This document shows positions 24,570 through 33,300 of a DNA stretch of 50,211 nucleotides, in pieces. The stretch is from positions 268-50,478 of the forward strand of contig DCZG01000053.1 in NCBI GenBank assembly GCA_002331575.1, read 5' to 3'. The DNA is from Atopobium sp. UBA2090. GTDB lineage: Bacteria; Actinomycetota; Coriobacteriia; Coriobacteriales; Atopobiaceae. Both the position numbers and the translations under genes were made by a program. Under the pieces are notes generated by a model, which saw only the letters and a list, made by a program, of their open reading frames with translations, made no database searches and was not told where the DNA came from. Within the stretch, counting starts at the first letter, position 1. Each line of letters begins with the position of its first letter.

Positions 24570-25853
24570 CTACGAAAGGTCACGAAAATGGAACTGACTC
24601 CTGCCCGAGGCGTAATCCCCCACGATCTGGCCGTGGCCGTAGAGCTTGTACTTGTACGTCACGAGGCCGTCGAGTCCCACGGGCCCGCGCGCGTGGAGCT
24701 TGCTCGTGGAGATGCCCACCTCAGCACCGAAACCGTAGCGGAAGCCGTCGGCAAAACGGGTCGAGCAGTTCTGGTACACGCCCGCGGAATCGACGAGCTG
24801 CATGAAATGGTCCGCCGTCGCGTCGTTCTCGGTCATGATCGCATCGGTGTGGTGAGAGCCATAGCGGTTGATGTGCGAGATCGCCTCGTCGACGGAGTCG
24901 ACGAGCTTGACGGAAATCGTGAGCGCGAGGTACTCGGTCGACCAGTCCGACTCAGTCGCGGGATCGCAGGGAACGATGGCCTGCACCTCTTCGGTGCCGC
25001 GAATGGTGACCCCCTCGGCGCCAAGCGCCCGAGCGAGCGCGGGCAGGAAGGTCGGAGCTATGCCGCGGTGCACGAGCAGCGTCTCCACGGCGTTGCACGC
25101 CGCTGTGTACTGCACCTTGGCATCGACCACGACGCCCACGGACTTCTCGACGTCAGCGTCCTCGTCCACGTAGATGTGGCAGATGCCGTCGGCATGGCCC
25201 ATGACCGGAATCTTGGTGTTGTCCATGATGTAGCGCACGAAGGAGTTGGATCCTCGGGGGATGAGAAGGTCCACGAGTCCGAAGCAGTCGAGGAGGAGGG
25301 CGATGTCCTCGCGCGCCTCGACCTGGTAGAGGCAACCCTCGGGAAGGCCGGCGTCGACGGCCGCCGCATGGATGACCTGGAAGAGGGCCTTGTTGGTATG
25401 GAGGGTCTCCGAACCGCCCTTGAGGATGGCGCAGTTGCCGCTCTTGATGCAGAGCGACGAGATCTGCACGAGCGCGTCGGGGCGAGCCTCGAAGATGACG
25501 CCGATGACGCCGATGGGGCAGCTCTGGCGCACGAGCGTGAGCCCCTCGTCGAGCTCGCGGCGCAGGAGCACGCGACCCACTGGGTCGGGCAGGTCGATGA
25601 GACCGTCGATGCCCGCACAGACGTCAGCGAGCTTGTGGTCGTCAAAGCGCAGGCGCTTGACGATGGCGGGGGCGATGCCGTTCTTCTCGGCAGCTGCGAG
25701 GTCCTCGGCGTTGGCTGAGAAGATCTTCTCGCTGTTGGCGACCAGCGCCGCCTTGATGCGGGCGAGCGCGTCGTTGCGCTGCTCTGCGGAGGATGCGGCC
25801 ATCGCGGGGCTCTCGAGCTTCATCCGTGCGGCAACGTCTCTGATCTGGGTCAT
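24570..25853 (-). CDS. proA: Gamma-glutamyl phosphate reductase
   Basis: 427 residues. ProA reduces gamma-glutamyl phosphate to glutamate semialdehyde with NADPH, the second step of proline synthesis. Aldehyde-dehydrogenase fold; hallmarks are PIGVIGVIFEARPDALVQIS (split), LKGGSE, LIPRGSNSFVRYIMDN, and the catalytic Cys253 in YTAACNAVETLLVH; the C-terminus has FGAEVGISTSKLHARGPVGL. Full family length. The usual partner proB (glutamate kinase) is not adjacent, so it must lie elsewhere. It starts after CGAGGACCC and stands alone between the MoxR-VWA operon and a divergent small membrane gene. Confidence 0.96.
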   Translation of the reverse strand: MTQIRDVAARMKLESPAMAASSAEQRNDALARIKAALVANSEKIFSANAEDLAAAEKNGIAPAIVKRLRFDDHKLADVCAGIDGLIDLPDPVGRVLLRRELDEGLTLVRQSCPIGVIGVIFEARPDALVQISSLCIKSGNCAILKGGSETLHTNKALFQVIHAAAVDAGLPEGCLYQVEAREDIALLLDCFGLVDLLIPRGSNSFVRYIMDNTKIPVMGHADGICHIYVDEDADVEKSVGVVVDAKVQYTAACNAVETLLVHRGIAPTFLPALARALGAEGVTIRGTEEVQAIVPCDPATESDWSTEYLALTISVKLVDSVDEAISHINRYGSHHTDAIMTENDATADHFMQLVDSAGVYQNCSTRFADGFRYGFGAEVGISTSKLHARGPVGLDGLVTYKYKLYGHGQIVGDYASGRSQFHFRDLS

Positions 25854-26018
25854 GGGTCCTCGCTCCCCTCGTCTCTGCTGGTCACACTATACGGGATTTG
25901 GCCGTCACAGCCAGATGCCGTCACCATAAGGCAACGTTCTGAACTCGTTGCGGACATGCGCCTGCGCGCTGGCGTACCATGGAAGGAATTCGCAGCCCGG
26001 GATAAGGAGACCACCTTG

Positions 26019-26381
26019 ATGACCCCCGCCGACATGTACCGTGACACCAAGGCCAACCTGGAGCGCCGTTACTCGAACCCCCATGCCAAGCGCAGGGGCA
26101 CCATCGCCTCCGCCCTCGTGCTCGTGGCCATCGTCGCCCTCCTCGAGTGCGTCTTCTACGTGCTGTACTCGATGTCGTCGTCCACCGTGCCCGACGTGAC
26201 GAACGTCATCGTCGCGCTCACCATCATGGTCATCACCGGCGTGGTGGGATCGCTCCTCGCCGATCAGGCGGCGAGCATCCAGGACAATGAGGACGAGATG
26301 GCTGCGGCAGCCGAGGCAAAGGCGGCGCGGCGCGAGACGGCGCGGACAACGCGCAAGTCCAAGGGCGGCAAGCGCAGGTAA
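26019..26381 (+). CDS. Small membrane protein, two TM segments
   Basis: 120 residues from ATG 26019, with AAGGAG ten bases upstream. Two hydrophobic segments (about 30-50, ASALVLVAIVALLECVFYVL, and 64-83) form a hairpin, followed by an Ala/Glu/Lys-rich, basic tail ending RKSKGGKRR. I do not recognise the family. The charge pattern puts both ends in the cytoplasm. It is divergent from proA and convergent with the nitroreductase gene; no partner is suggested. Confidence 0.7.
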   Translation: MTPADMYRDTKANLERRYSNPHAKRRGTIASALVLVAIVALLECVFYVLYSMSSSTVPDVTNVIVALTIMVITGVVGSLLADQAASIQDNEDEMAAAAEAKAARRETARTTRKSKGGKRR

Positions 26382-26397
26382 GGCCGGCTGTCCTTCC

Positions 26398-26928
26398 CTA
26401 CTCTGCCCAGAAAACGCGGCTAGGCTTGCGCTCAGCGCCAGCGGGGACGGTCCCTGCCGTGAAACCGAGCGCGCAGTGGCCGACGCCCTCGTAGTCACCC
26501 TCCACGCCCAGGTCGGCGAGAACGGCCTTGCCCTCGTCGGAGTCGAACTCCTCCTTGGCGCGGTGGATCCAGATGCTTCCGAGGCCGAGCGACGTGGCCG
26601 CGAGCATCATGTTGCCGATCGCAAGGCTTCCGTCGCAGACGTGCGTGGACACGTCCCTTCGCGCGAGCACGGCGAGAATGACGGGTGCGCCGTAGAAGGG
26701 GTCCATCCCCTCGGGCGCGCCCATGATCGCCGCGTTCATGGCCGCGATTCGGTCCCGAAGTCCCCTCTCGGTAATGGCGACGACGATGGGAGACTGCTTC
26801 CCCATGCCGCTTGCCGCCCAGAGGCCGGCATCGACGACGCGCTCGACATCCTCGCGCGGCGGCATCTCGGGCGAGAAGCTGCGGATGGCGCGACGCTCGT
26901 GGATGGTGTCGAGAACGATGTTGCTCAT
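26398..26928 (-). CDS. Nitroreductase-family flavoprotein
   Basis: 176 residues. FMN-dependent NAD(P)H oxidoreductase fold: the N-terminal HERRAIRSFS is the FMN phosphate-binding RRSxR-type motif, and LGLGSIWIHRAKEEF is the central family stretch; GVGHCALGFTAG is near the C-terminus. Family members reduce nitroaromatics, quinones or flavins; physiological substrate unknown. GAGAGGGGT precedes the ATG. The gene lies 47 bp downstream of nothing on its strand: the next upstream gene is on the other side of its promoter gap, and the ABC transporter operon ends 47 bp beyond its start. Confidence 0.88.
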   Translation of the reverse strand: MSNIVLDTIHERRAIRSFSPEMPPREDVERVVDAGLWAASGMGKQSPIVVAITERGLRDRIAAMNAAIMGAPEGMDPFYGAPVILAVLARRDVSTHVCDGSLAIGNMMLAATSLGLGSIWIHRAKEEFDSDEGKAVLADLGVEGDYEGVGHCALGFTAGTVPAGAERKPSRVFWAE

Positions 26929-26975
26929 AGGGACCCCTCTCGATGTGCCCGTGATTCAGCGAGCCAACTGTCGCA

Positions 26976-27755
26976 CTATTCGGAGCTCACGGCCTCGAGA
27001 ATCCCGCGACGAAGCCGGAGATAGCCCTCAGAGTACATGACGTCCTTGTCGCCCGCCTCGACGGATTGCGTGAAGTCGCAGGTCTCCTCCCGGATGATCC
27101 TGCCGGGGCGCGACGACATCACGAAGACGCGAGTGCCCAGCATGAGCGCCTCGTCGACGTCGTGGGTGATGAGAAAGACCGTGCGGTTGTCGCGCATCCA
27201 GATGTCTCGCAGGAGACCCTGCATGTTGACCCTGGTCAGGGCGTCGAGAGCACCGAAGGGTTCGTCGAGGAGAATCATGTTCGGGTCGTTCACGAGCTCG
27301 CGAGCGAGGGCGGCGCGCTGCCTCATCCCTCCCGACAGCTCGTAGGGCGGACGGTCCGCGAACTCAGCGAGCCCCACGAGGTCGACGTACTTCTCGACGC
27401 GTCTTCGGGTCTCGTCATGGTCGACCCCGCGGACCCGGGGACCGAAGGCGATGTTGTCGTAGGTGCTCATCCAGGGGTAGAGCACCGGCTGCTGAAAGAT
27501 CACGGCTCGGCGGTAGTCGATGCCCTCGGCGTCCTGGCCGCGAAACGTGATCGAGCCCCTGGTGGGCTCCCTGAGACCCGCCATGACGCTCAGGAGCGTC
27601 GACTTTCCGCAGCCCGAGGGGCCGAGCATGCATACGAAGTCACCCTCCCTTATGGTCAGGCTCACGTCGTCGAGGGCGCGGGTCGTCTCGTCTTGCGGGT
27701 CGTAGTCGAAGGTGGCGTGGCTGATGACCATCAGCGCATCGGTCTTGTCGCTCAT
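26976..27755 (-). CDS. ABC transporter ATP-binding protein, NitT/TauT (SsuB/TauB-like)
   Basis: 259 residues from ATG 27755 (MSDKTDAL), with GGAAGGAGA seven bases upstream. An in-frame ATG at 27779 overlaps the stop of the binding-protein gene (ATGA) and would add 8 residues; I prefer the one with the Shine-Dalgarno. Walker A GPSGCGKS (45-52), signature LSGGMRQRAALARE, Walker B MILLDEPFGALDALTR and the switch His in LITHDVDEA are canonical; FQQPVLYPWMST is the Q-loop. It energises uptake by the next two genes. The NitT/Tau family carries nitrate, sulfonates, taurine or thiamine precursors; sequence alone does not choose. Confidence 0.92.
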   Translation of the reverse strand: MSDKTDALMVISHATFDYDPQDETTRALDDVSLTIREGDFVCMLGPSGCGKSTLLSVMAGLREPTRGSITFRGQDAEGIDYRRAVIFQQPVLYPWMSTYDNIAFGPRVRGVDHDETRRRVEKYVDLVGLAEFADRPPYELSGGMRQRAALARELVNDPNMILLDEPFGALDALTRVNMQGLLRDIWMRDNRTVFLITHDVDEALMLGTRVFVMSSRPGRIIREETCDFTQSVEAGDKDVMYSEGYLRLRRGILEAVSSE

Positions 27756-27775
27756 GGGAAGGTCTCCTTCCTGGG

Positions 27776-28801
27776 TCATGACTCGAGCGCCTCCTCGAGG
27801 TACTCTGGGGCAACCCCTACAGATGCGGACTCGAGGTCGAGGGGCTCGGTCACGTCGCCCTGCTTGAGCAGGAACTCGGACATGTCCACGAGGAGCTGGG
27901 CGAACCCGCCGCCGAGGTAGTCGGTCCCGAGCTGACTCTCCCCCGTGACGTAGTCGTCGGTCATGGTCTGCTCGACCTCCTCGACGTCCATGGCGGACTG
28001 GTCGGCGATGATCTCGTACGCCGAGGGACGGTCGCCGTTGAAGAGGGTCTCTGCCTTGAGGAGGGCCTCGAGGTAACTCACCACGTGCTCGGGGTGATAC
28101 TCCGCGAAGCCCTTCCTCACGAGCGCGAAGTCCGCCGTGGGGTAACCCATGTCCCCCACCTCGCCACTCGTGAGGATGACCCTGCCACCGTCCTCGACCA
28201 GCGAGGTGCGCGAGGGGTCCCAGGTGTATGCCGCGTCGATGTCGCCGCGGCTCCATGCCGCGACGATGCTCTCCGGCTGCATGTCGAGAAGGTCCACGTC
28301 GTCCACGTCCACCCCGCTCGCCGCCAGGGCGCAGAGCAGGCTGTAGTGGCAGGTGGAGGTGAAGGTCGTCGCCACGGTCTTGCCCAGGAGGTCCGAGATC
28401 GAGCTGATGCCCGCGTCGAGCCTCGCCACGAGCGCCTCCGTGTTGGTGAGGATGGCCGTGGAGTAGAGCACCTCGTAGTCGATGCCGTTGCAGAGGCCGA
28501 TGGCCGTGGGGAGGGAGCCCACGATGCCAAAGTCCACGTCACCCGTGGCCATGGCCTGGTTGAGATCGCGGCCGGACGAGAACGAGACCACCGAGACCTC
28601 CACGTCGGGCATCGCATCGTCGAAGTAGCCCTCGTGAAGGGCGATGCACTCGATGTTCATGAGGTTCTGCGTGCCGATGGTGACCGTGGTGAGCTCCGCC
28701 GCGTCGTCCGTGTCGCCAGGCGAGCAGCCCGAGAGCGCCGCGGACGCACCCGCTACCGCGACGCCACCCAGAAAGTCGCGTCTCGAGATCGGGCTTCTCA
28801 T
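27776..28801 (-). CDS. ABC substrate-binding lipoprotein, NitT/TauT family, with Tat-type signal
   Basis: 341 residues from ATG 28801, which overlaps the TGA of the permease gene (TGATG). The N-terminus reads SRRDFLGG (twin-arginine motif), a hydrophobic stretch, then LSGC, a lipobox whose Cys would be lipidated after Tat export. The mature part has the periplasmic-binding-protein-like fold of the SsuA/TauA type: TVTIGTQNLMNIECIALHEG, GRDLNQAMATGDVDFGIVG and DIDAAYTWDPSRTSLVEDGG. It captures the substrate outside the membrane and hands it to the permease. Tat export suggests that it folds before export. Substrate: sulfonate, nitrate or pyrimidine precursor, undecided. Confidence 0.9.
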   Translation of the reverse strand: MRSPISRRDFLGGVAVAGASAALSGCSPGDTDDAAELTTVTIGTQNLMNIECIALHEGYFDDAMPDVEVSVVSFSSGRDLNQAMATGDVDFGIVGSLPTAIGLCNGIDYEVLYSTAILTNTEALVARLDAGISSISDLLGKTVATTFTSTCHYSLLCALAASGVDVDDVDLLDMQPESIVAAWSRGDIDAAYTWDPSRTSLVEDGGRVILTSGEVGDMGYPTADFALVRKGFAEYHPEHVVSYLEALLKAETLFNGDRPSAYEIIADQSAMDVEEVEQTMTDDYVTGESQLGTDYLGGGFAQLLVDMSEFLLKQGDVTEPLDLESASVGVAPEYLEEALES

Positions 28802-29574
28802 CACTGATGCCCCTTCCAGGGCACGATGCGCCGCTCGACCGACTTCAGGGCGACGTCGATGATGATGCCCGTGAAGCCCATCACGAAGATGCCCACGAAG
28901 ACCACGTCGTAGCGGAGCCAGTTGCTCGCGTCGAGGACCATCCAGCCGATTCCCGAGGTCGCCGCGACCATCTCGGCGGCGACCAGCGTGCTATAGCCCA
29001 CGCCCACGGCGGTCCGGACGCCCGTGAAGACGTCGGGCAGGCAGTAGGGCAGCACGACGAGCTTGAACACCTGCGAGGTGTTCGCCCCGAGGGTACGGGC
29101 GGCCGTCGTGTAGCTCGCGGGCATCTTGAGGACCGCCGCCACGCACGCCACGTAGATCGGTGCGAAGCAGGCGAGAAAGAGCAGGGTGATCTTCGAGGCG
29201 TCCCCGATCCCGAGCCAGAGCACGAGCAGGGTGTAGTAGGCCAGGGGCGGGAGCGGCCGATAGAACTCGATGATGGGGTTCAGGGCAGAGCGCACGTGCT
29301 TGTTGAGGCCGCTGAGAAGCCCGAGCGGCACGGCCGTCACGATTGCGATGGCGAGGGCTGCAAGGAGCCGTCCCAAGCTCGCGACCAGATGGCCGAGGAG
29401 GGTGTCGGACTTGTATCCGTAGACGTTGACCGCCACGAGCGCATCCCACACGTCCCCGGGCGACGGCATGAACTCCTCGTCGACGACGTCAAACGCAGAC
29501 GCCGCGCACCAGAGGGCAAACAAGCCGATGACGACCGCAATGCCTGCCACGTTGTCCTTGAGCCATCTCTTCAT
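28801..29574 (-). CDS. ABC transporter permease, NitT/TauT family
   Basis: 257 residues from ATG 29574 (MKRWLKDNVAG), preceded by GGGGGT; the longer in-frame reading upstream has no membrane-protein character. Six hydrophobic segments, and the EAA-type loop ARTLGANTSQVFKLVVLP that docks on the ATPase. Also typical are FYRPLPPLAYYTLLVLWLG and the C-terminal GIIIDVALKSVERRIVPW. First gene of a three-gene operon (permease, binding protein, ATPase) with both junctions overlapping. The 254-bp gap upstream is shared with divergent murT and holds a perfect palindrome. Confidence 0.92.
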   Translation of the reverse strand: MKRWLKDNVAGIAVVIGLFALWCAASAFDVVDEEFMPSPGDVWDALVAVNVYGYKSDTLLGHLVASLGRLLAALAIAIVTAVPLGLLSGLNKHVRSALNPIIEFYRPLPPLAYYTLLVLWLGIGDASKITLLFLACFAPIYVACVAAVLKMPASYTTAARTLGANTSQVFKLVVLPYCLPDVFTGVRTAVGVGYSTLVAAEMVAATSGIGWMVLDASNWLRYDVVFVGIFVMGFTGIIIDVALKSVERRIVPWKGHQ

Positions 29575-29742
29575 GCAACCCCCAACGGCCGGCGGACACC
29601 GGCCACGAATGCATCGCCTGCACTCTGCATCGTACGTGCGCCGGGGCTTTGCACGAAGTCGCGCGAGGCCGTCCACACAGCCACTCTCCAACGTTGAAGG
29701 GAAACCCAAAGGGAAAGCGTTCCGCTCTCAGGTTCAGTTCAA

Positions 29743-29762
29743 GTTTGCAAGCACTTGCAAAC
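29743..29762. promoter_or_regulatory. Perfect palindrome GTTTGCAAG-CA-CTTGCAAAC
   Basis: Two 9-bp arms, 29743-29751 and 29754-29762, in the divergent gap between the ABC permease gene (minus) and murT (plus), 67 bp before the murT start. Perfect symmetry and size are typical of an operator for a dimeric repressor. Which side it controls is unknown. Confidence 0.5.
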
Positions 29763-29828
29763 GAGCGAGTCACCTCTGCCCGTTCGGGCCGATTATGTGA
29801 CCACAGACAACACGGGGAGAAACAGAGC

Positions 29829-31166
29829 ATGAGCATCCGATTTATGAGCACCGCCACCATGAGCAGAGGCCTCTCGCGGGTGGGTGCCGTCATGGGAAGG
29901 GGCACCAACCTGCCTGGGGAGGTCGCTCTCCGCATGTACCCGAACGTGCTCTCGGAGGTGCGCTTCCGCGGCACGGTCATCGTCGTGACGGGGTCAAACG
30001 GCAAGACCACCACGTCCAACATGATCGCCCACGTCATGAGGAGTGCCGGGCTCACCGTCCTCAACAACGCCAAGGGGTCGAACATGAAGCCGGGCATCGC
30101 GGCGGCGGTCCTCGGGGCGGTCGGTCGCGACGGCTCCGTCGACAGCGACGTCGTGGTCCTCGAGGTCGACGAGTGTATGGCCCGCTTCGTCTTCGACGAC
30201 ATCAAGCCCGACTACCTGCTCGTGCTCAACCTCCTGCGCGACCAGGTCACGCGCAACGGCCATCCCGGCCTGGTGTTCGACAAGCTGCAGGAGGCGGTGG
30301 ACAAGATCCCGGACGCCACGCTCGTCCTCAACGCGAACGACCCCATAAGCCAGCGTCTGAGCAACGGGCGTGCGCCCGTCTACTTCGGGATGGAGCGCTG
30401 CGAGCGGTCGACGTCCACGTGCGAGACTGGCACCCAGGACATGAAGGTCTGCCCCCGGTGCTTCCACGCCCTGGAGTACGACTACTACCACTACAATCAC
30501 CTGGGCAAGTTCAGGTGCCCCAACTGCGGTTTCGCCACGCCTGCGGCGGACTTCGTCGGCTCCGACGCCCATCTTTCCGACGGGTCGCTCCTCATCGACG
30601 GCACGCGCGTGACCACCGGGTTCACTGCCCCGTACAACATCTTCAATGCGCTCGGCGCCGCCGCGGTCTGCTGCGCGTCCGGGGCTCTCACGCTCGACCA
30701 GTTCGCATCCGGCGTCTCGGACTTCGATGTGGCTAAGACGCGCATCGACTCATTCGAGTTCGACGGCAGACCGGTCACGCTCCTCATGACGAAGCTCAAC
30801 GCCACCTCGCTCGACCAGTCCATCTCCTTCGCCATCGGACGTCCCGATGCGGAGAAGACCGCGGTGCTGTACGTGAACAACGCCCTCTACACCGGCCTCA
30901 AGGACATCTCCTGGCTCTACGACGTGGCCTTCGAACGCCTGCGCGGCGCGGTGTCTAAGGTCGTGTGCCTTGGCACGCGCGCACTTGACGCCGCCGCGTG
31001 TCTCAAGGTCGCCGGCTTTCCTGCGAAGGACATCATCTGCGACACCGACGTCTCCAGGACGAGGGAGCTCCTCAGGCAGACCTCGGGAAGCATCTACGTC
31101 TTTGCCGCATCCGCGTTCGGCAACGAGGGCAGGCTGGTGGAGGAGATGCGCAATGGCACGTTGTAG
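29829..31166 (+). CDS. murT: Mur-ligase-like lipid II isoglutaminyl synthase subunit MurT
   Basis: 445 residues from ATG 29829, with GGGGAG upstream. In other Gram-positives, MurT and GatD amidate the D-Glu of lipid II. Mur-ligase P-loop GSNGKTTT (55-62), the Cys4 zinc ribbon typical of MurT (C208, C211 in KVCPRCF and C230, C233 in FRCPNCGF), and the C-terminal DUF1727 domain with DISWLYDVAFERL. Family length is normal. It overlaps gatD by 14 bp, so the subunits are translationally coupled. The MurT side looks intact, in contrast to the GatD partner, which lacks its active-site residues. Confidence 0.92.
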   Translation: MSIRFMSTATMSRGLSRVGAVMGRGTNLPGEVALRMYPNVLSEVRFRGTVIVVTGSNGKTTTSNMIAHVMRSAGLTVLNNAKGSNMKPGIAAAVLGAVGRDGSVDSDVVVLEVDECMARFVFDDIKPDYLLVLNLLRDQVTRNGHPGLVFDKLQEAVDKIPDATLVLNANDPISQRLSNGRAPVYFGMERCERSTSTCETGTQDMKVCPRCFHALEYDYYHYNHLGKFRCPNCGFATPAADFVGSDAHLSDGSLLIDGTRVTTGFTAPYNIFNALGAAAVCCASGALTLDQFASGVSDFDVAKTRIDSFEFDGRPVTLLMTKLNATSLDQSISFAIGRPDAEKTAVLYVNNALYTGLKDISWLYDVAFERLRGAVSKVVCLGTRALDAAACLKVAGFPAKDIICDTDVSRTRELLRQTSGSIYVFAASAFGNEGRLVEEMRNGTL

Positions 31167-31875
31167 GATCCTCCACCTCTGCTCGCAGCTGCTCGACCTC
31201 TACGGCGACTACCGCAACGTCGATGCCCTCTGCCAGCGCATCGAGGAGTCGGGGGTCACGGCGGAGGTCGACCGGCCCGACCTGTGGGACGACTTCGTCC
31301 TCGACGGCTATGATCTCGTCTACCTCGGACACGGGACAGCGGCCAACCTCGCCGAGGCGGCGCGCGTCCTCGTCCCACACGCCGAGGCAATCCGCGCCCA
31401 TGTTGAGGCGGGACAGACCTTCTTCGTGACCGGCAACGCGCAGGAGCTCTTCGGCACCTCGCTCTCCACCAAGGATGGTGAGGTACTGCCCGGCATCGAC
31501 CTCTTCCCCCTCCGCGGCATCGAGAGGAACGAGGTCTACGTCACCGACATGGTGGGCACACCCGTCTTCGACGCGAGCCAGACCTTCTACGGCTTCGTCA
31601 ACCGGACCGCCTACCTCGACGGGCCGAACCTGTACCCGCTCTTTCGCGGCGTGCGCGGTCCCGACCAGGGCTTCGAGTCAAGGGGCATCGAGGGCATCCT
31701 CTACAGGAACTTCCTCTCGACCTGGGCGATGGGACCGGCGCTCGTGCGCAATCCCTTCCTCATGAAGGAGGTGCTTCGACGGACCCTCGGCGAGAACTAC
31801 CAAGACGACCTCGACTTCTCCCTCGAGGAGCAGGCACACGACCTCGTGGTCGAAGAGATGCGCCACGGCAGGTAG
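31153..31875 (+). CDS. gatD: GatD-like glutamine amidotransferase, catalytic Cys and His absent
   Basis: 240 residues from ATG 31153. By position, operon and overall pattern it is GatD: DYRNVDALCQRIEESGV at the start, the nucleophile-elbow region FFVTGNAQELFG (90-101), and GFESRGIEGILYRNFLSTWAMGPALVRNP near the end (split at will). Compared from memory with S. aureus GatD, whose nucleophile is Cys94 in TICGGYQFLG and whose catalytic His189 lies in GTYLHGPILPKN, this protein has Thr93 and Met193 at those sites. Both catalytic residues are therefore missing, and glutamine hydrolysis by the standard mechanism is not possible. It may be a structural partner of MurT, or MurT may use free ammonia. 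Confidence 0.85.
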   Translation: MARCRILHLCSQLLDLYGDYRNVDALCQRIEESGVTAEVDRPDLWDDFVLDGYDLVYLGHGTAANLAEAARVLVPHAEAIRAHVEAGQTFFVTGNAQELFGTSLSTKDGEVLPGIDLFPLRGIERNEVYVTDMVGTPVFDASQTFYGFVNRTAYLDGPNLYPLFRGVRGPDQGFESRGIEGILYRNFLSTWAMGPALVRNPFLMKEVLRRTLGENYQDDLDFSLEEQAHDLVVEEMRHGR

Positions 31876-31904
31876 GAGGATGGAATCCCCGTCACCCAGA
31901 CGGG

Positions 31905-32459
31905 CTATCCCCCGATCGTCTCCGCGATCACCCGTACGGCGAGGTCGGTGCCCCGCTCGCTCGGATGCGCCCCGTCACGGGCATAGAGCGCATGCGCGTC
32001 CGGCGAGGTGAAGAACGCGTCGCCCACGGGAGCGAAGAGGGCCTGGGAACGTCTCTCCGCCTCTCGACAGGCGCGGGCGAGAAGGTCGTGCATCTCGGCG
32101 TATCCCCAGCCGGAGCGGGCGAGACGGGCGCTTCCCTCCTCGTACGCCCAGGTCTGGTAGATGACGGGGACTGCTCCTGCCCCACGGACGAGGGCAGCGA
32201 GGGCTTCCACCGCCTCGAGATACTTCTCGGTCGAGACGATGGGGCCGTTGCTCATCTCCTGCATTACGACGAAGTCCCAGCCGCCGTCCGAGAGCGCCGA
32301 CAGCGTACGGGACCCATTGCGCGTCGCGGGGTTCAACTGCTCCGCCAGGCGGGCGCCGCCGCGGGTATGAGCGACGACCTCCGAGCCGAGGACGCCAGAC
32401 AGACGGCCTGGAAGGTTGTTTGCCGAGGTAAAGCTGTTGCCGAGCATGAGAATGCGCAT
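31905..32459 (-). CDS. SGNH/GDSL-type hydrolase
   Basis: 184 residues. The N-terminal block I block LMLGNSFTSANNLP places the catalytic Ser9 after GN, as in SGNH hydrolases annotated with DUF4886. The C-terminal DGAHPSERG supplies the Asp-x-x-His pair of the triad, and WDFVVMQEMSNGP holds the block III-like segment. No signal peptide, so it is cytoplasmic. Esterase or deacylase activity is expected; substrate unknown. CGAGGAGGAAC precedes the ATG. It is divergent from the Pr6Pr membrane gene. Confidence 0.85.
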   Translation of the reverse strand: MRILMLGNSFTSANNLPGRLSGVLGSEVVAHTRGGARLAEQLNPATRNGSRTLSALSDGGWDFVVMQEMSNGPIVSTEKYLEAVEALAALVRGAGAVPVIYQTWAYEEGSARLARSGWGYAEMHDLLARACREAERRSQALFAPVGDAFFTSPDAHALYARDGAHPSERGTDLAVRVIAETIGG

Positions 32460-32574
32460 GGGGTTCCTCCTCGAAGGATGACCCCATGATACGTGCTTCT
32501 TCCGTCACGAGCGGAGAGCTGCGGATTGAAATGGGTAAGAAGCGCCAGAGACGTACTTCAGACGGAGGCATGAG

Positions 32575-33246
32575 ATGCGCGTGAGGAGCAGAACGGCGTC
32601 GATCGTATGGAAGGCCTGCATCGTCGCAAGCGGAATCGTCGGTCTGGCTATGACATCGGGGCTTCTCGACGGTACCTTCGACCTGCGCTTCCTTTGCATG
32701 TTCACCAACCTCAGCAACATCGCCGTGGCAGTCTACTTCATCTGTGCGCTCGTGGCGCTCTCTCACGACAAGGACCTCGTGACCTACGCCCACATCCCCA
32801 AGATGGTCGTGACCATGGGCATCACGCTCACCTTCCTCATCGCACACTTCATGCTCTCGGGGATGCTCACCTGGGGAGGCACGCTTCACGTCGACATGCT
32901 CCTCCTCCACTACGTGGTGCCGATCATGACCATCCTCGATTGGGTGCTCTTCGACGAGAAGGGCCTCATGGGGAGGAAGGAGCCCCTCATCTGGACCGTG
33001 GAGCCACTCGTCTATCTCGCGGCAGTCGAGGTGCTCGTCAACGTCTTCGGCATCTCCGTCGGCGGGGGCATGGGAGACAGCAGGTATCCCTACCCCTTCC
33101 TCGACGCCACCTCACTTGGCTGGCCGACGGTCATCGGCTTCATCCTCGCGGTCTTTGTGGCGTTCATCGCCCTGGGCTCCGCCTGGGTAGCCCTCGACAG
33201 GCATCTGGCAAAGCGCGCACAGGGAACGTCCGGCTGCTCGGAGTGA
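32575..33246 (+). CDS. Pr6Pr-family membrane protein
   Basis: 223 residues, six to seven hydrophobic segments. The stretch RFLCMFTNLSNIAVAVYF (fluid FTNLSN motif after TM1) and the later LLLHYVVPIMTILDWVLFDEKG match the Pr6Pr/FAR-17a-like group as I recall it (the H-Y-x-x-P-x-x-x-x-x-D core). No enzyme function is established in bacteria. ACGGAGGCATGAG precedes the ATG. It is followed, 55 bp after its stop, by a duplicated nested palindrome. Confidence 0.75.
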   Translation: MRVRSRTASIVWKACIVASGIVGLAMTSGLLDGTFDLRFLCMFTNLSNIAVAVYFICALVALSHDKDLVTYAHIPKMVVTMGITLTFLIAHFMLSGMLTWGGTLHVDMLLLHYVVPIMTILDWVLFDEKGLMGRKEPLIWTVEPLVYLAAVEVLVNVFGISVGGGMGDSRYPYPFLDATSLGWPTVIGFILAVFVAFIALGSAWVALDRHLAKRAQGTSGCSE

Positions 33247-33300
33247 TGGTCTCCACCGCGGCATTTCTGTGCGCCGCACCGCTTCCCTCGCGTGCGAAAA

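Noticed and set aside
26976..28256. Longer reading of the ABC ATPase gene starting at 28256
   Set aside because: The first ~165 residues are a frame shadow of the binding-protein gene; the strong ribosome-binding site lies before 27755.
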